Source of the DNA: Toxotes chatareus
Lineage: Eukaryota > Chordata > Actinopteri > Toxotidae
DNA length: 64,000 nucleotides
Direction of reading: 5' to 3'
Assembly (NCBI GenBank): GCA_016801885.1
Contig: CM028901.1
Coordinates: forward strand, 13,899,095 to 13,963,094
In this document: positions 39,268 to 50,600 of the stretch, in pieces
Layout of the letters: every line of letters begins with the position of its first letter
Position numbering within the stretch: the stretch's first letter is position 1
Notes under the pieces: model-generated
What the model was told of the DNA's origin: nothing
Database searches by the model: none
What the model saw: the letters and a program-made list of their open reading frames with translations, nothing else
Translations under genes and position numbers: made by a program

Positions 39268-42200
39268 TCAGTGGAGGGGCATATCCATGGGCAATTGATC
39301 CATGTCAACAGAGGAGAAAAGGTCAGTGATGCCCCCATTCTCAGCCAAGCTCAGGAGGTACTCCTCCCCATCAAGAGAGAAGGCCAGGGGTGGAGTGAGG
39401 GTGACAAAGCTCTGTTGGTCATCAGAGGGGGGTTGGAAGGAGGTGAGGGAGGTGGGCATGGGGGAGACAGGGGTGACAGAAACCGGTGATAAATGTTGTG
39501 TTGGATTGGACTGCGGGTTGTAGATACTATTGATTCCGGAGGTATTGTTAGCATCGTCTGGAAAAATAATGGGAGTTTGGATAAGGAGACAGGGGATGGG
39601 GAGAAAAGATGAGCAACGAGGATTTAAATACCCCCCCAAAAAAACTGAGTGAGCAATCCCACAGCAGAGTTAGAACCAAACACTTTTATAAGGTTCCTGT
39701 ACACGCAAAAGCTCACGGGCAGTTGCCATCTTCTCTGTGGCAGTAAGGTACCCCTTCACATACCTGTTTGAGACCACTGGATCTTTCAGTGTAAGACTCA
39801 CCTTTGGAGGACACCTGGATGAAGGACGAGAAAAGCGAGATGGGGACGGAGTCTTTCCCATTGGCGGACGAGCTTAAGTGGCTACCATTGCCCACAGAGG
39901 CATCTGCGGCTTCCATATGGATGGGGTCATCACAGCAGAGGAACACCTCGATGGGCCCCTGGGTGCTGCAGAGGTGCACTTGGAGGCTCTGGACATTGGG
40001 CAAGCAGACGGTGATTTTCTTAACAACAGACACTTCCAGAAAACAGTGTCTTGAAAATATTTGGTTTGAACATAAGCTAATTTGAGTTAATGCTACACCA
40101 GAAAAACCAAAGCAAAAAGAAGAAAAAAAAGGTGTTGTCGACTGACTATATGTTGAGAAATGTACCTCCTCTGGATGTGGGACCTCCAGTTTTGTCTCCG
40201 CAGGGGCTTTGATCACAATCACGGTCTGTTCTTTAAGACTGGGGATCCTTTTAACATCCTCATACGTCAAATAGGCAAATGTTATCCGTAATGTCAAGGA
40301 CGATAACCAGCCTGGTGTGTTTGTGTACAGATAAGGGCACACTCAACGATTTATCCCAACATTCCTGCCAGTCTGTCTATAAGAGGCTGCCTAACATTAG
40401 AAAAACTGCTAAAACAGGATGGCATGCAACAAAAAAGGAGAATAAAACAAGGAATTGATTCATTTTTTTTTAAATCCACCACAGACCAAATGTTTACGTG
40501 TGTAGAACAGTTAACTGTTTCAATAATTTTTGAAAGAAAATTTGTGAAAATTTTCAACCATCCAACCAGCCTGAGATGATCTGCTGCTTTTCATATATCA
40601 CTAAGTGTCTTTGGGTTTTGGCCAAAGAAAGACGTTTTCGATGTCAGCTTGGGCCAGTGACGGGCATTTATTCACTATTTCTGTCATTTTATGAACTAAC
40701 GATGATCAGTTAATTGAGAAAATTCAGACTGATTGATAATAAAAATAACTGTTAGTTGCCTTGTAGCAGTCTTTTTAGAAATAGTTCACAAGTTGAAAAC
40801 ATATATAAGTATATAAGTAATATAAGCAGGATACTGGTGAAATCTGATGATTACACAAATGAGGTGTGCAAGAGAAGATTAAAATACCTGATGAGGATTT
40901 GTGTTTATGCTCCTCAGATGTGCATCTTTGATACCTTTGTATAGCAGAAACATGTCTTTTTTGTTAGCAGGAAGAATGATGGACACATAAAAAGCTCCAG
41001 AAACACCTCAAACACAGCATGGTTGCTGATGGAAATCAACATTTCTTTTCTCCTACACAAACCAGTCCAGCAAAAAAATTAAAAGTTTGCTTCCAACAAC
41101 ACAGATTAAAATGAAGCTGCATTTACAAACAAAGGATATCTCTGACTGTGATGGTCCCCACACATCTGGTGAACCTGCCGCGTACAGCTTTCGATCAGCT
41201 CGTCCAGCTTCCTCTCCTGCTCAATGAGAGCCCTCAGCTCTTCAGTTCCGTGAGCATTCAGTTGACCACCCCTGTGAAAGGACATTCAAGCAGCAACAAA
41301 CATCAGTATTAAATCTGACTTTAACATTGAATCATTCTAAACAATTCATATTAAGCAAGCCAAAACTGCCAGAATGTGTATATTAGTACGACAAGCTCCT
41401 TTCTGAAATGCACACGCCACCAAAACCGCTCATACTTACAACCATTCAATGTTGTTTTTAGACTTTTTTTTGATGAGCTGGATCCCCTCAAGGACGTTAG
41501 TGACATCATAGACGCGCCTCTTGGGGGCATTGAGCTCCTGGGCGACAATGTTTAGGTCCAACACCCCGTCGGAGGAGCGGCTCAGCATATCTGCAAACCT
41601 CCGCGTCAGGAAGCCAAGAGAGGTGTCATAGCGTGACTTCTCCAGCAGGGTGGTGCATGTTATGGGATCGGGGGCGGGAGCTGGAAAAATGAGTGAGGAT
41701 TGAGAATTTTTGAATTATTTTATGATTCCTTAAGCCATTCTAATTGGTTTACACCATTAAGTTTACTTCTTTACACACTGTCGGAACAACAATATGATTT
41801 GTCACTGGTCTTATGCCATGTATTTGCTGCATGTGAACTGTCAACATTTGATTACACCATGGTTTGGGAGACTGACAGTAAAAACTGCAGAAGTGCCGCC
41901 TGGTTTATGGCAATTTGTACCACTTCTCTTTCCCAGCACATTGGTCAACTGAAAAACCTAAATACCAGTCATTAGAGTACAAAGTCTTACCCTTTTCTGC
42001 TGTGTGGGACAGACAGGCCATGGGTTTTTTAGCTTTGGCATTCCTGCCACCATCTTGAAGGTCCTGCGGGCCACCAACTTCCAGCTCCAGCCTTCTCTTT
42101 GCCTGAAATAAATTTCACAGCTTGTTAGAAAACAATATATACCTAAAATATATCTAAATTGTTTGGTATTTCAGCGTTGCACCAGTAATACTTTTAGTTT

Positions 42201-42469
42201 GCAATTATCTCAGTGAATCCTGTAGCTCACAGGGAAACCTTTTGAAGTAATTATAAATTACAAACCTACCATCAATCCATCGTATTTACTTGTAACTTAG
42301 TGTTAAGTTTTAAGTCTGTCATTACCTGGGGTTTGGGACAGAAGCTAGCTTCCCTCACTAATGTTTTGCTAGTTGGAGCAACATCTCCCCATCCCCCTCC
42401 CATGCTGACCCAAGGCCTGAACGGTGGTTTGCTTCTAGCAATAATGAACACTTTACCGCATGCAGTCAT
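39268..42469 (-). CDS. E2F1/2/3-subfamily transcription factor (E2F2/E2F3-like)
   Basis: This is a cell-cycle transcription factor that binds DNA as a heterodimer with DP proteins and is held by retinoblastoma-type pocket proteins. Seven coding exons keep phase: 42,469-42,326; 42,102-41,991; 41,680-41,440; 41,271-41,140; 40,280-40,166; 39,988-39,802; 39,557-39,268, giving 406 aa. Visible parts are a cyclin-A-type motif (QAKRRLELE, about residue 48), a winged-helix DNA-binding domain (about 99-166, with KRRVYDVTNVLEGI), a leucine/dimerisation stretch and marked box (about 166-275, with TVIVIKAPAETKLEVP and STQGPIEVFLC) and a C-terminal pocket-binding motif (EEYLLSLAENGGITDLF). Intron 4 is AT-AC. 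Residues 1-48 are the least certain part. By sequence it looks closest to E2F3; by neighbourhood E2F2 is also likely, so no symbol is given. Confidence 0.9.
40281..41139 (-). other. U12-type AT-AC intron of the E2F gene
   Basis: The intron starts ATATCCTTT (minus strand, from 41,139), the exact consensus of U12-dependent AT-AC introns, and ends in AC at 40,282-40,281. A branch-site match TCCTTGAC lies at 40,300-40,293, with its branch A about 12 bases before the intron end. Only this junction joins the flanking exons without gap or frame change, giving ...HSQR/FAYLTY, and no GT-AG alternative keeps the conserved spacing. From memory, minor introns are known in E2F family genes, so this is probably ancestral. 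Confidence 0.85.
40575..40759. repeat. Dispersed inverted-repeat element copy (inside the E2F AT-AC intron)
   Basis: It ends with a GATTGATAATAAAAATAACTG then TTAGTTGCC type terminus and has the internal TTTGGGTTTTGG and CATTTATTCACTATTTCTGTC motifs usual for this percomorph repeat family. It lies within the minor-class intron at a distance from both splice sites. Confidence 0.5.
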
Positions 42470-42683
42470 CTCCTTACCTGTGTATTCCCTCAGAAATAGG
42501 AAAGAAACAACTGTTAATGTGTGCCGTGCACTCGTAAACCAAAGTCTGCTAAAGTATGTTTCGACCGGGCGCGGGTCTGATGCCTCAACCCAAGGTAAAA
42601 CACGCGTAAAGTTACCGGAAATACACAAACGTAACACACGCTTCACGATTCCACCTTCAAAATAAAACCACGCCATTAAAGCT

Positions 42684-42741
42684 TTTTTTGTTTTGTTTTG
42701 TTTTGTTTTTTTTGTTTTGTTTTTTGTTTTTTGTTTTTTTT
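42684..42741. repeat. (TTTTG)n low-complexity tract
   Basis: This is an irregular TTTTG/TTTTTTG array, upstream of the first recognised E2F coding exon on the minus strand. On the transcribed strand it is CAAAA-rich. Confidence 0.85.
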
Positions 42742-43264
42742 GTCACGAGCATGATAATATAATCCCCGTGAGAAAATTAAGGTAGCACATAATTATAACC
42801 ATAATACACAGTAGTGTGCATAGAGCTATAATGGCCCATGCTAGGATGTATCAATAAACAGTGATACAGACTTTTTACTGGCCCAATTCCAGGTAATAAC
42901 TGTCACGGTTTTTGTTTTAAGGAGCATATTGTTGTTTTGTTGTTTTTGATGTTTTTCTCCGGCCCTTGATGTATTTGTAACACATTTTCCCAACAAAAAC
43001 ACATCAAATCCCACATTACTTACCATGGTAGCAATATTTCACAATTAAACATACACGCCCTGTTCTATATGTAAAGCCAGTTCATTCAAGATTGCTACAA
43101 GGTTTTTTTCTACTACTAGTACTTTCCATATAATTAAACTATGATTACTATTTGAGCAAAATATCTAACCTTATTCCTCCTAGGTTTGCCACTTTAAAAT
43201 CTCCCTTTATTCTGAAGAATAATTAAGAGTTTCCGTTATTATGGCGGGTAGTCTTCGAGTGCCT

Positions 43265-43745
43265 GTAGTCAGGATCAGATTTATTGGTCAAGTATGTTAA
43301 GACGCACACTGAGTTTGGTTTCGGCTATTGATGACTCTCAAGCAATGCAGACAATATGCAGACAGAATACACAGTATGTATAGGCAATGCACAATATACA
43401 GATAGTGCAGTACAGTGGTAATGCAAACAATAATGTTGAGCACTTGTGCAAATGATGTTGTGGTGTAAGAATATTCGTTCAACACAATATTTGTAGGTGT
43501 AGTAACTATCTGAAGAAACAAGACTAGCTAAGGCATAGACTGTTTATGAGGGTGATGGCATGAGCAAAGAAACTGTCCCTGTGTCTGGTGGTTTTGGTGC
43601 ACATGGTCCTGCCCGTTTCCTGGTTCTTGAAGAGTGCAGGTCCTGAAGGATAGGCAGGGCTGCACCAGTGATTTTCTTTTTCAGCGCTCCTTACTGTCCC
43701 CTGCAGTCCCAGACCGTGATGTATGTGCACAGGGTGGACTCGGTG
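43265..43745 (-). mobile_element. 3' fragment of a non-LTR retrotransposon (L2/CR1-like)
   Basis: On the minus strand, 43,730-43,524 translates with a TTRHRDSFFAHAITLINS stretch. This is like the end of the reverse-transcriptase protein in fish L2/CR1-type LINEs, where an RDSFFPxAIxLLNS motif is common. The following part, to about 43,270, looks like the 3' UTR. It is truncated and not functional. Confidence 0.55.
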
Positions 43746-43848
43746 TCTGCGGGGCGAGGCACTTGTAATATCTCCTTTCTACATCCACTCTAAGTTTTAT
43801 GTTGGTGTATTAAATACACAAATTTAGCCTCTGGTTAATTAATCCTAC

Positions 43849-44190
43849 CTGGACTCTCTTGCGCTTACATATCTGCCAGGACCCGGGTCCGGGGGGTGTG
43901 TGCAGCGTATTTCAGTCAGCGGGCTTAGCGGACTGGTTTATCTCAAGCCGAGCGGAGGGCTGAGGGTCGTCAGAGCCCTTCGAGACCGGAAAAAGCCCTT
44001 TTCTCATCTTGCCCCGACTGCTATATTCTGCCAGCTTATCTTTTTTTTTTTTTTGCCGTTTGTATGATATGTAACAAACCGTATATATTTTTAAAAGCAT
44101 CTCCATTTATACCGCATATAGAAATAAATTTGAAATTCTGATTCCCCGGGACAGTTTCAAAGCTTATTTGCATATAAACTACTATTGGCT
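43849..44190 (-). promoter_or_regulatory. Candidate promoter and 5' untranslated exon of the E2F gene
   Basis: On the minus strand there is a CCAAT box (44,188-44,184), an octamer ATGCAAAT (44,173-44,166) and a TATA-like GTATAAAT (44,112-44,105). A CpG-richer stretch follows and ends in the donor GTCCAG/GTAGG at 43,849/43,848. The next E2F exon has a good acceptor (pyrimidine tract, CTGAG) just above the ATG at 42,469, so splicing across is plausible. A short frame starting MRKGLFPVSKG at about 44,010 stops before the donor. The assignment is inference; cDNA is lacking. Confidence 0.35.
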
Positions 44191-44314
44191 GTCACTCTGT
44201 GTACACACAACCGTGTACGTCTGACGCAGCTATAGTTGACCAATGGCCGTAGAGCTCTGCGTTTCCTTAATAAACAGTACAAATAGAAAGTTACTTCATG
44301 TGCTGCATTTCTGT

Positions 44315-44320
44315 TTTATT
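44315..44320 (-). terminator. Candidate poly(A) signal of srfbp1
   Basis: AATAAA on the minus strand, about 670 bases past the srfbp1 stop codon. I saw no AATAAA between it and the stop. Confidence 0.45.
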
Positions 44321-44986
44321 ACGTTTCCTGGTAATAATGACAAGGCAGCAAAGGACAATATAAACACTGCCTGTAAATATGAACTGTATATTGTTTTAAC
44401 ACAAGTGATGATGAAAGACCAAAAGCAAGAAAAAGTCATTTGGTTTAAGGTCTTCTTATCATGGATACTCGTGTATTACAAAACATCATTTTCTTACAAT
44501 GTGTACATTAGCTATGCCATAATCAGACAAACATTGGAACGTTGCAGGCAAAGAGTTGTGTACAAGTTAAAACATTTGAAAAAATTGATAAAATCAAACA
44601 TCACTGCTTCCCAAGTCCCCACTTAACACAACTATATGGCACATCTGTACAAATTTCCTGTTTCTCAGTATGGTAAACCTACAACAGGAAAGTTATATGT
44701 CTAGGTGATGCATTTCACAGCTTGAAGTTTAGCCATATTTGGGAATCCCAATATCTCAACAACAAATTTCTATTGATGTTTTATAAAGAAATATCAGGCT
44801 GTTGCCCTTTTCTAGCCATAGGGATGAAACAACAGTTAACACCATTTAAAACACTACCATAGAACATCATGAGTGATAAATTTCACATTTAACTAGTGTG
44901 CCGGACAACAGGGGTAACAAAAAAAAATGTGAGTCACTCAACCATATGTATGTACTTGACATTTGCAGAAAAACAAAAAAGTATGT

Positions 44987-46873
44987 TCAGTCATCATCAT
45001 CATCAAACTTGATCTTCTTCCCCTGGAAGGCCAGGATTTGTCCTTGCTGCTCCTTTCTTTTCTTACTAGCCTCCCAGGATGGATGCAGTGCCTGCTGTGG
45101 TGCCTGACGGGAAAAAACACCTCCACCCATCCCAGTCTTTTGCCTTATACCATCACCTCTGCCTCGCCCCCTCCCTCTGCTGGCAGATGCAAAGCCTTTC
45201 CCTTCTGAATCAGTCCCTCTGCCCTCAGGGCAGGGCTTGCTGTACTTGGACCCTGAATTTATTCCTGCTCCTGTAACCTGCTTTTGGAACTTGGATTGTT
45301 TGCTAAAATCTCTATTTAAACCATTGCCACCCTTTGGATTCCTTTGCCCCCTAAATTTATCCCCACCTCTTCCTCTGCCTGCACCTCCACCTCTACTCTG
45401 CTTGGACCCAGAAAGGGAGGAACAGAAAACGGACTGTAGGGAGCTCGCTTTAGACTTCAGCCTGGACTCCAGCTCATCAAGTTCACTCTGGACCTTGTCT
45501 GAAGTTTTCACCTTGTCCGCAGAGTCCCCTTTCACATCATGCCCCTTCTCAACCTTTTTCTCCCCTTCTACGCTTTTTTGTTTCTTCTTCTTGAATTTGC
45601 TCACTTTTCCCACAAAGAAGTCATCATCGCTCTCCTCCGACTGGGAGGACTGCTTGCGGAATCGTTCCTCTGTGCTGTCATCAAAGTATTCTTTCTCTTC
45701 CTCGTCTGATGACTCTAAATCACTCTCTTCCTCATTTTCCTTTTTCTGAAGTACAGCAGAATTGGGTTTCTTTCCAGCATCTTTACTTTGAGGTTCATTT
45801 TTTACACTGTCCTTTACTTCACTACTTTTTGTTGATGCTGGTCTTACACTCTTAGACTCTGGTTTTTCTTCCGTTTGAACATCAGCAGTGTCAGCAGAAT
45901 GAGCCACTTTCTTTGTGTCCTTTTCAGGTGTAGCAACAGTTGAATCTTTAGTGTCTTTAAAGATACCATCTCCTTCCTTGTTGTCTAACATTTCCTTTAG
46001 CTGCTCTGTAATGTCCTCTTCTTTCTCACTCTTTCTTTCTCCCCTTTTGTCTGGTGACTGGACGTTTACATTTTCAATTTTATTTTGCACCTTCCCTTTT
46101 CCTTCCTGCTTGCCACCCTTCATCCTCGCCTCTTTGAAGGCTTTCACAGCAGCTTTGATGTCCTCAATCTTCTTGTTGAACTGAGGGTGGGAGGCGATGC
46201 GTGCTACAGCCCTGTCAGAAATGGAAGATTTGGGGTTTTTACACACCTCCTCAAAGTTGAGATTCTTCTGCAAGGCTGCCTTGGTCACCTGGCAAAGGGA
46301 AAATCAATTATCCAATTAGACATTTCAAGAAGTGTTTCCCCAATTTGGAAAGGGATAAACAATAAATAACATTTTCACTCATTCAACTTTGTCCTGAAAA
46401 TGTTGAGGAAAAATGTACTCCAAAAATAATTCATAAACAGAATTTATTATGAAACCTACCACGTCTGGTACGAGCACCTTCATGGCATGGATCTCCTCCA
46501 GCAGTCTGGATGCTCTCCTCTGATTCCTCTCGATTTCCATCTCTTTCCCCTTCTTCTTTTTCAGGCCACCAATCTGTCGTGTCAGCTTCCTGATGATCAA
46601 AGCTCTCACCCTCTTCACCTCCTTCCTCATCTTCACCACCTCATTGTTGAGGTTCAAGACATCATCCTGCTTTTTGTCTTTCAGTTGAGCAGGCAATGCA
46701 ATCTTTTCCTCTTCTTCCATTATCTTATCATTTCTGTCACCCTTTTCTTCTTCATCTTCCCCACCCTCCTCTTCATCATCATTGTCTCCTTCTTCCTCTT
46801 CTTCTTCCCCCTCTTCCTCAATCTCTTCCTCCTCTCTCTCTTTTTCGTCAGCAGATGGCAAGATTTTCTCCAT
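44987..46873 (-). CDS. srfbp1: Serum response factor binding protein 1 (BUD22 domain)
   Basis: This is a nuclear protein; the mammalian form binds and modulates SRF, and the yeast relative Bud22 acts in small-subunit ribosome biogenesis. Two coding exons, 46,873-46,460 and 46,288-44,987, join in phase 0 (PDV/VTKAALQ) to give 571 aa, against about 430 in human as I recall it. The BUD22-type helix starts near residue 72 (LNLNNEVVKMRKEVKRVRAL) and runs past LLEEIHAMK. A conserved EEKEYFDDSTEERF block lies near residue 338. An Arg/Gly-rich part follows, then the signature tail HPSWEASKKRKEQQ. Residues 1-57 are a nearly all-acidic extension not seen in the human protein I recall. The start is the first ATG of the second exon (context ACAAGATGG). 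A non-coding exon 1 (to 47,322) carries a small uORF. Confidence 0.93.
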
Positions 46874-47321
46874 CTTGTCCTTGGTATGTATCACCTGTTA
46901 AAACATAAGCCAATGTAGATCAGAAACGTGCTCTCATTGTATAACTGCAGACACACTCATTTAAAACGTGATTTATTTATTTATTTATCTTCAGGCATGA
47001 GTCCTGTTGCATTTTCCCCACACACAAGATTCACCCACATGTATTTGTATTCCACCACGAACTGATTTATCGAAATGATATGTGATTTTTTAACGTGAAA
47101 TCTTAGCTGACTAGACTTGAGACAAAATACACTTCTGTGGAGGGAGCAAAAACGTGTGACTAAGTCTGCCAAAACAAACGTGGTTGAGCAAGCATGGATA
47201 AGTTTTACAAAGTAACGTTCTGTGTAAATATGATTATTTTACGCACATCTGGCGTTAACATGGCAAAATGCAGCGAACAACGTAAAATAGCATAACTATA
47301 AGCCACTATTTTCATACTTAC

Positions 47322-47400
47322 CGTTCAGAATTGAACACAAAAACTTTAAAATTGAGAGAAACGTCTCAGCTCGCTGGGAGCAGCCATGTTTCTTACGCTA
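47322..47400 (-). other. srfbp1: srfbp1 non-coding exon 1 with short uORF
   Basis: On the minus strand the exon ends at a strong donor, GAACG/GTAAGT (47,322/47,321), whose partner acceptor is TTTTAACAG before 46,894. It contains an ATG at 47,387 in an AACATGGCTGC context (also a YY1-like motif), opening a 13-codon frame (MAAPSELRRFSQF) that stops at 47,346. That frame ends upstream of the main start. It may dampen translation or simply be the YY1 site. The transcription start itself is not determined. Confidence 0.55.
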
Positions 47401-47618
47401 CTTACGGCGGCGTGACGTCAAACGAATAATCAGGGGACGCAGCGTGTCGTGAAAAGGGGAGGGCCTTCCGCGGACTGTTTTTATTTATTTCTTTGTTTCA
47501 TGTGCATAAAACAACAACAATGGTGGATAATTGAAGAAGTGTGAACATTAGGATGAGCGAATGACATTTCCAGTTACAGTTACCAGACCGATATCACAAG
47601 TGAATCAACAGGGGGAGG
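47388..47618. promoter_or_regulatory. Bidirectional srfbp1-maco1 promoter with perfect CRE
   Basis: About 230 bases separate the srfbp1 exon 1 ATG (minus) from the maco1 start codon (plus), so the two genes are head to head. The stretch has a raised CpG content at 47,395-47,480, a full palindromic cAMP-response element TGACGTCA at 47,413-47,420 and no clear TATA box near the srfbp1 side. This layout is typical of housekeeping-type divergent promoters. CREB/ATF control is inferred from the motif only. Confidence 0.7.
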
Positions 47619-50600
47619 ATGAAGCGGCGCAATGCGGACTGCAGCAAACTCCGACGGCCGTTAAAACGGAACCGAATCACCGAGGGTATATATAGCAGGT
47701 ACAAAAAAGGGGCTGGAGGGACGTTATTGTATAACAATGGCGCCTCTCTGCATATGTCAAGACAGGGATGCCAGCCTCTGCTACATTCATATTCAAGCAC
47801 GCCGCGGGTTTGAGCCACATTATGCAGCTAAATGGACATACCCGCATATTGACAGAATTATAGGCCTAACGTCAGTTGTGTGACATCTCATACATGATTT
47901 GTTCCAAGCTAGGTCGTTAAAATTCTGGCTAAATTCAAATTAAAGGTCGCTGTGAGACTCTGTGGGCATTCAGCATGACTTGTAGCACATTCCGCTCATC
48001 GGAAATGTTTTCAGCTAAAAAAAAAAAAAAAAATTGCATGAACTTGTGAGAGACATTATGTTCGAGCCTGAGATGACAACAGCAATGTCAGGGGCGCTCG
48101 TTTCGAAGTCCGGGCTGACGCCGACGGCGGGGCTCTCACCTGTGCTTTGTCTGGCAGAGGTCGCCAGTGAAACAATAACCGCCACAGTAGACAGGTCTAA
48201 CTGGGCCATGTGAAACGTACATATTATTTGAGGAGACTCGATATTAAAATAGCACTCCTCTTCCTATGGATTGATTGGTGGCAAGCCAGTAAAAAGAAAC
48301 CAGCTGTGCTCTAAGTAACGCGTCTAGACATGACAGTCTATACATAGGCTCTCAACTTCTCTCTACCCCTTTCTCTTTCTCTCACTTCTTTGGATGTCTC
48401 TAAGCCCGCATTATCTGCTCAAGTTTCTTTGATAACAGAAACTAATTATTGGACTTAGGGATATCTAGATTTGTATACATGCTCACTGCTGAATTGGTAT
48501 TTATCAGGCTTCAAACCTTGTACGATCTTGAGGTGACATTGCAAGTCACACAGCAAATGTGGTTCTTATAAACACTAGCCTTTTGTGTAAACCTGATGTC
48601 ATGATAGCATCTAAAACCTCAATAAGCCGTATCCAGTAGCTCTTCTCGTGCCTTTCTTTTAACAATTTTCATCATGTTTTCTTCTCTGTCTTGTCTTCTC
48701 CCTCAGTACCTTCCTGTACCTGAAGTTCCTAGTAGTGTGGGTGTTAGTTCTACTGGCCGACTTTGTGCTGGAGTTCAGGTTTGAGTACCTGTGGCCCTTC
48801 TGGCTTTTCATTCGAAGTGTCTACGACTCCTTCAGATATCAGGGACTGGTAAGAGCTTATGTGTTTTGACCCTGACCCCTGTTTCTACCTTACGTAAATT
48901 TGCCTCTGAGTACTCAGGCTGGAGGTGGTCTGGAGCACATTTGGTCTGATAAGCAACAGAGGTAAAATGATTAGGATCTCAGTCCACAGGTACAATGAGA
49001 ATACACCTGTATCCTGTATAAGGATGCAGCACAGTAGTGCTCATATGAAATGGGACCCAGGTGGCAAAGAAAGAATCATACTTCTCAAATGTGCATGATA
49101 ATGGTAGCGTGTGTGGGTAACCAGCGAGCAAGATTTTTCGGGTGTGTTTTGCAGTACACAGGTTAATGTATAAGTGTTAATGTGTATGCACAGGCTTTTA
49201 TATGAGTGCACATGCGTATGTACGTTTTCCACTCTGGAAACTATGTGCAGTTGTTATGGCATATTTAATTGTCCATCTCTTTTCTCCTACTCTTAGGCGT
49301 TCTCTGTCTTCTTCGTGTGTGTGGCGTTTACATCAGACATCATCTGCCTCCTTTTCATCCCCGTCCAATGGCTGTTCTTCGCCGCCAGCACCTACGTATG
49401 GGTTCAGTATGTCTGGCACACAGGTTAGTCCAAGTTTTCTGCAGATTCCTTTTTTATCCCTGCCAGCCAAACGGCCACTTTCACCCGAAAGACTCTGTTC
49501 ACAAGGAATTCACAGCTGCCAAGTTTCTTCAGTACTAGATCTTAAAGTGCTCATATTTCTTTTTTACTTTCACGCAGAGAGAGGAGTCTGTCTACCCACT
49601 GTATCGCTGTGGATCCTGTTTGTGTACATCGAAGCTGCCATACGGTTCAAAGATCTGAAGAACTTTCATGTAGACTTGTGTCGACCCTTTGCTGCTCACT
49701 GGTAAATGTCATAGTATAGCCTATTGTCTTTATTGTCTGTAATACCCATGAGATATATAAAAAAATCCATGATGAAAAAGCACATCCTTCAGTATTTATT
49801 GTTTTAAAAATACAGGGATATCTTTATCAAAAACTGACACTGTGTTTGCCCTCTCCTCCCAGTATCGGTTATCCAGTGGTGACTCTGGGCTTCGGCTTTA
49901 AGAGCTACGTTAGCTACAAGATGCGGCTGAGGAAACAAAAGGAAGTGCAGAAGGAGAATGAATTCTACATGCAGCTTCTACAGCAGGCTTTACCACCAGA
50001 GCAACAGATGCTGCAGAGACAAGAGAGGGAGGCAGAGGAAGGTGAGACGCACACAGATGAAAACACACATGAAATACAACACTTATATACTTAAGGCAGA
50101 TTAAAAACACTACAAATATTCTGCAGGCTGAAGAAGCAGTTATGACTACAAATGGTCAACCAGAAGCAAGGGCACTCATAGACAAGGAATCACTGGGTTG
50201 GTTAACCAATCCAGTGGACGCATTTACCCACAATCTGTTTTCTGAACAGTCTCATGTCTGATGTGTGACATTTGTTTTTCTTTATAAATATATTAACGCT
50301 AAGCTTTCCAAATTAATTAATAACTCTAAGAAGGATTTCCCTTCTGGAAGTTGGTTTGTTTGGTCTAGACCAACAGAAAAAAAATCAACTTTATAGCCTT
50401 TTGTGTTCACTCTTGCTTTTTACGAAAGAATGAAAGCTGTAAGCTGGTCATATGGATTGAGAGGTAACTCACTGATTAGACAGCTTTGGCAGTTGTCGTC
50501 CTGCATTATCAGCATCACATGGACCCAGATGTGGAAACCGAACTGCAGTGACTTAAAGCAAGTCAAGTCATGCTGCATTTTACCATATGTGTTTATTTAT

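Noticed and set aside
44243..44626. 127-codon plus-strand open frame with upstream octamer, TATA and CCAAT motifs resembling a histone promoter
   Set aside because: The protein has no histone or other recognisable features, and the frame is antisense to the probable srfbp1 3' UTR. The motifs also read on the minus strand, where they suit the E2F gene.
45237..45749. Plus-strand open frame of 170 codons
   Set aside because: Antisense shadow of the strongly supported srfbp1 exon; its Ser/Phe/Leu-rich content mirrors Lys/Glu codons on the other strand.
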